Of a stretch of 8,093 bases of DNA, positions 6,579 through 8,093 are shown piece by piece; the stretch's first letter is position 1, and every line of letters begins with the position of its first letter. The position numbers were made by a program, and so were the translations under genes. Origin of the DNA: Geobacter sp. (GTDB lineage Bacteria > Desulfobacterota > Desulfuromonadia > Geobacterales > DSM-12255); assembly GCA_012026855.1 (NCBI GenBank), contig VEOV01000143.1:1-8093 (forward strand), read 5' to 3'. Under the pieces are notes generated by a model that saw only the letters and a list, made by a program, of their open reading frames with translations, did not search any database and had not been told where the DNA came from.

Positions 6579-7708
6579 GGCAGGTAGACCCTCGGCACCC
6601 GTTTGCTGATGCCGCAGAACAGTTCGTAGGGGATGGTCTGCGACCACTCGGCCAACTCTTCGGCGCGCACGCTGTTGCCTGCCTTGTCGCTCCCCATGAG
6701 GATCACCTCGTCTCCGACAGCAACCCCGGCAATGCCGGTTACATCCAGCATGATCCAGTCCATGCAGACGGTGCCGATGACCGGAGCCCGCTGGCCGCGA
6801 ACCAGGGTTTCACCCCTGTTGGTGAGGGAGCGGCGATAGCCGTCGGCGTACCCAACCGGCACGCTGGCCACCAGGGTTTTCTCCCCGGCAGTGTAACGCC
6901 GGGCATAACTGATACTGGTCCCGGGCTCGACCCACTTGAGCATGGCGACCCGGCTCTTCAGCGACATGACCGGCTTGACAGCCAGCTGCCCCTCGAAATC
7001 CTTTGACGGCAAAGAACCGTAAAGGGCTATTCCCGGCCGGACAAGATTGCACTGGGGCAGGTCGAAGCCAAAGGCGGCAGCGCTGTTGGCAATATGCTGG
7101 TAGCGCGGCGCAAAACCGCACTCTTCCGCACTCCGGACGGCAGCGGCAAAACGCCCGGCCTGCATGGCGGTATACTCCCGACCTGATTCGTCCAGCTCGT
7201 CGGCCGAGGCAAAGTGGGACAGAATCCCCTCAAGCTCGATGTTTTTCAGCGTAGCCAGCTGACGGAAAAAGATGCCGGCTTCACCCCAGGGAACGCCGAG
7301 CCGCCCCATGCCGGTATCGATCTTCACATGGACCCTGGCCTTGCGGTAGAGGCGCGCGGCCGTACTGTCCAGCACCTGGGCCTGGGAAATGTCAAAGACC
7401 GCGGTGGAAAGATTGAAGCCGACGCACTTCTTTTCCTGACCGGGATAGATGCCGCCAAGAATCAGCACCGGCCGGTCTATGCCGCTTTTGCGCAGCTGAA
7501 TCCCCTCGGCCAGAAAAGCCACGCCAAAAGCGGTGACCCCCAGCTTTTCCAGCTCCTGGGCCACGTCCATGAAACCGTGCCCGTAGGCATCGGCCTTGAC
7601 CACGGCCAGCACGCCGCACTCGGGCTTGATAGCCGTGCGAATGACGCCGTAATTATGACGCAGAGCCGCCAGGTCAATCTCGGCAATGGTAGGTCTTGAG
7701 TCGGACAT
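6575..7708 (-). CDS. alr: Alanine racemase
   Basis: PLP-dependent enzyme that interconverts L- and D-alanine and supplies D-Ala for peptidoglycan. The product has 377 residues, normal for the family. Visible are the PLP-lysine motif AVVKADAYGHG with Lys38, KIDTGMGRLG (129-138), EGILSHFASAD (160-170), HIANSAAAF (205-213), LVRPGIALYG (222-231), and the second catalytic base Tyr268 in SISYARRY. The later part has VGYADGYRR and VCMDWIMLDVT. The ATG at 7708-7706 overlaps the preceding TPR gene's stop by one base (TAATG), with a GGGGGAG about 10 nt upstream; an ATG further 5' at the SD is out of frame. It overlaps the next gene by ATGA. There is no sign of a nearby dedicated regulator, so it looks constitutive or co-regulated with the run. 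Identity is very secure. Confidence 0.98.
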   Translation of the reverse strand: MSDSRPTIAEIDLAALRHNYGVIRTAIKPECGVLAVVKADAYGHGFMDVAQELEKLGVTAFGVAFLAEGIQLRKSGIDRPVLILGGIYPGQEKKCVGFNLSTAVFDISQAQVLDSTAARLYRKARVHVKIDTGMGRLGVPWGEAGIFFRQLATLKNIELEGILSHFASADELDESGREYTAMQAGRFAAAVRSAEECGFAPRYQHIANSAAAFGFDLPQCNLVRPGIALYGSLPSKDFEGQLAVKPVMSLKSRVAMLKWVEPGTSISYARRYTAGEKTLVASVPVGYADGYRRSLTNRGETLVRGQRAPVIGTVCMDWIMLDVTGIAGVAVGDEVILMGSDKAGNSVRAEELAEWSQTIPYELFCGISKRVPRVYLP

Positions 7709-8093
7709 TAACGGTCATCTCCCCCTGTGCGGATGTTTGTAATGGCACGGTACTCCGGCAGCGTGCGAATGTTATCGAAATACCTGTCCCAGGCCAGCGG
7801 CGCGAAATCCCGGTAGCCGAGGTCAACTGCACTGCGCAGCTCTGCCAGGGCTTCCCGGAGCCTGCCGTATTTTGAAAGTAGTGCCGCCCGGTAGAGCGCT
7901 GTCCTGTCCCGGGTCATTCCGGCAGCCTCGGCACGGGCAAAGTAATCATTTGACTTTGTCCCATCCCCTTTAAGCAGCCAGCTCCCTCCCAGTGCGGCCA
8001 ATGGCCTGGCAGAGTCCGGATTGAGCGCCAGCGCCGCAGCAAAACCTCTGGCGGCCGAGTCGATCTCACCATCGGCAAGATAGCTGGCACCGA
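7708..8093 (-). CDS. TPR-repeat protein, C-terminal fragment
   Basis: The frame is open from the window edge (first complete codon at 8091) to TAA at 7710-7708, giving 128 complete codons including the stop. The start is outside the window. The visible part has TPR-like helix pairs: GASYLADGEIDSAARGF then LALNPDSARP, next LAALGGSWLLKGD, then RAALLSKYGRLREALAELR followed by SAVDLGY. It ends with a segment like the terminal TPR motif of many bacterial proteins: FAPLAWDRYFDNIRTLPEYR. The fragment alone shows no enzymatic domain, so function cannot be named; protein-protein scaffolding is the family role. The next TPR-bearing gene, the TMTC-like one, is just beyond alr, so both could serve the same envelope process, which is only a suggestion. 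A TTG-started ORF from 8001 would be an artefact, since repeat sequence continues upstream in frame. Confidence 0.8.
   Translation of the reverse strand, partial: GASYLADGEIDSAARGFAAALALNPDSARPLAALGGSWLLKGDGTKSNDYFARAEAAGMTRDRTALYRAALLSKYGRLREALAELRSAVDLGYRDFAPLAWDRYFDNIRTLPEYRAITNIRTGGDDR

Overview
The window looks like a piece of a high-GC chromosome from a Geobacter-like member of the Desulfuromonadia. This rests on overall gene style, a selenocysteine-containing SelD, a TMTC-type membrane/TPR protein and a RACo-like ASKHA ATPase. It is an inference; no rRNA or other direct taxonomic marker is present. Every gene I can support lies on the minus strand, so transcription runs from base 8093 towards base 1.

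Layout in the direction of transcription: the C-terminal end of a TPR protein (8093-7708); alanine racemase alr (7708-6575); a polytopic TMTC-like glycosyltransferase/TPR protein (6578-4953); selenophosphate synthetase selD (4939-3908); an ASKHA-domain ATPase of the corrinoid-activator family (3921-2653); purH (2641-1076); a 120-bp imperfect palindrome (1070-951); and the N-terminal 303 codons of purD (909-1, running off the window). Junctions are very tight: TAATG between the TPR gene and alr, ATGA between alr and the TMTC gene, a Shine-Dalgarno that includes the TMTC stop codon before selD, a 14-nt overlap between selD and the ASKHA gene, and 11 nt with the SD overlapping the stop before purH. 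The first six genes look like one co-transcribed, translationally coupled run; purD follows after a 166-nt gap filled mostly by the palindrome.

The main point is selD. A simple ORF caller would split it, because codon 16 is TGA. The frame reads through with conserved SelD sequence on both sides, the TGA sits at the catalytic Sec/Cys position, and a hairpin with the loop GGTCT lies 15 nt downstream, as expected for a bacterial SECIS element. The full gene is 343 codons, and its best start is a non-canonical CTG placed 8 nt after a nearly complete anti-SD match. SelD makes selenophosphate, the selenium donor for Sec-tRNA, so this enzyme's own synthesis depends on its product.

PurH and PurD belong to the purine pathway, Alr supplies D-alanine for peptidoglycan, and the TPR/TMTC proteins probably act in envelope glycosylation or assembly. 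The ASKHA protein lacks the usual N-terminal ferredoxin domain and is coupled to selD; its partner is unknown. I saw no tRNA, rRNA, CRISPR array, insertion sequence or phage gene.
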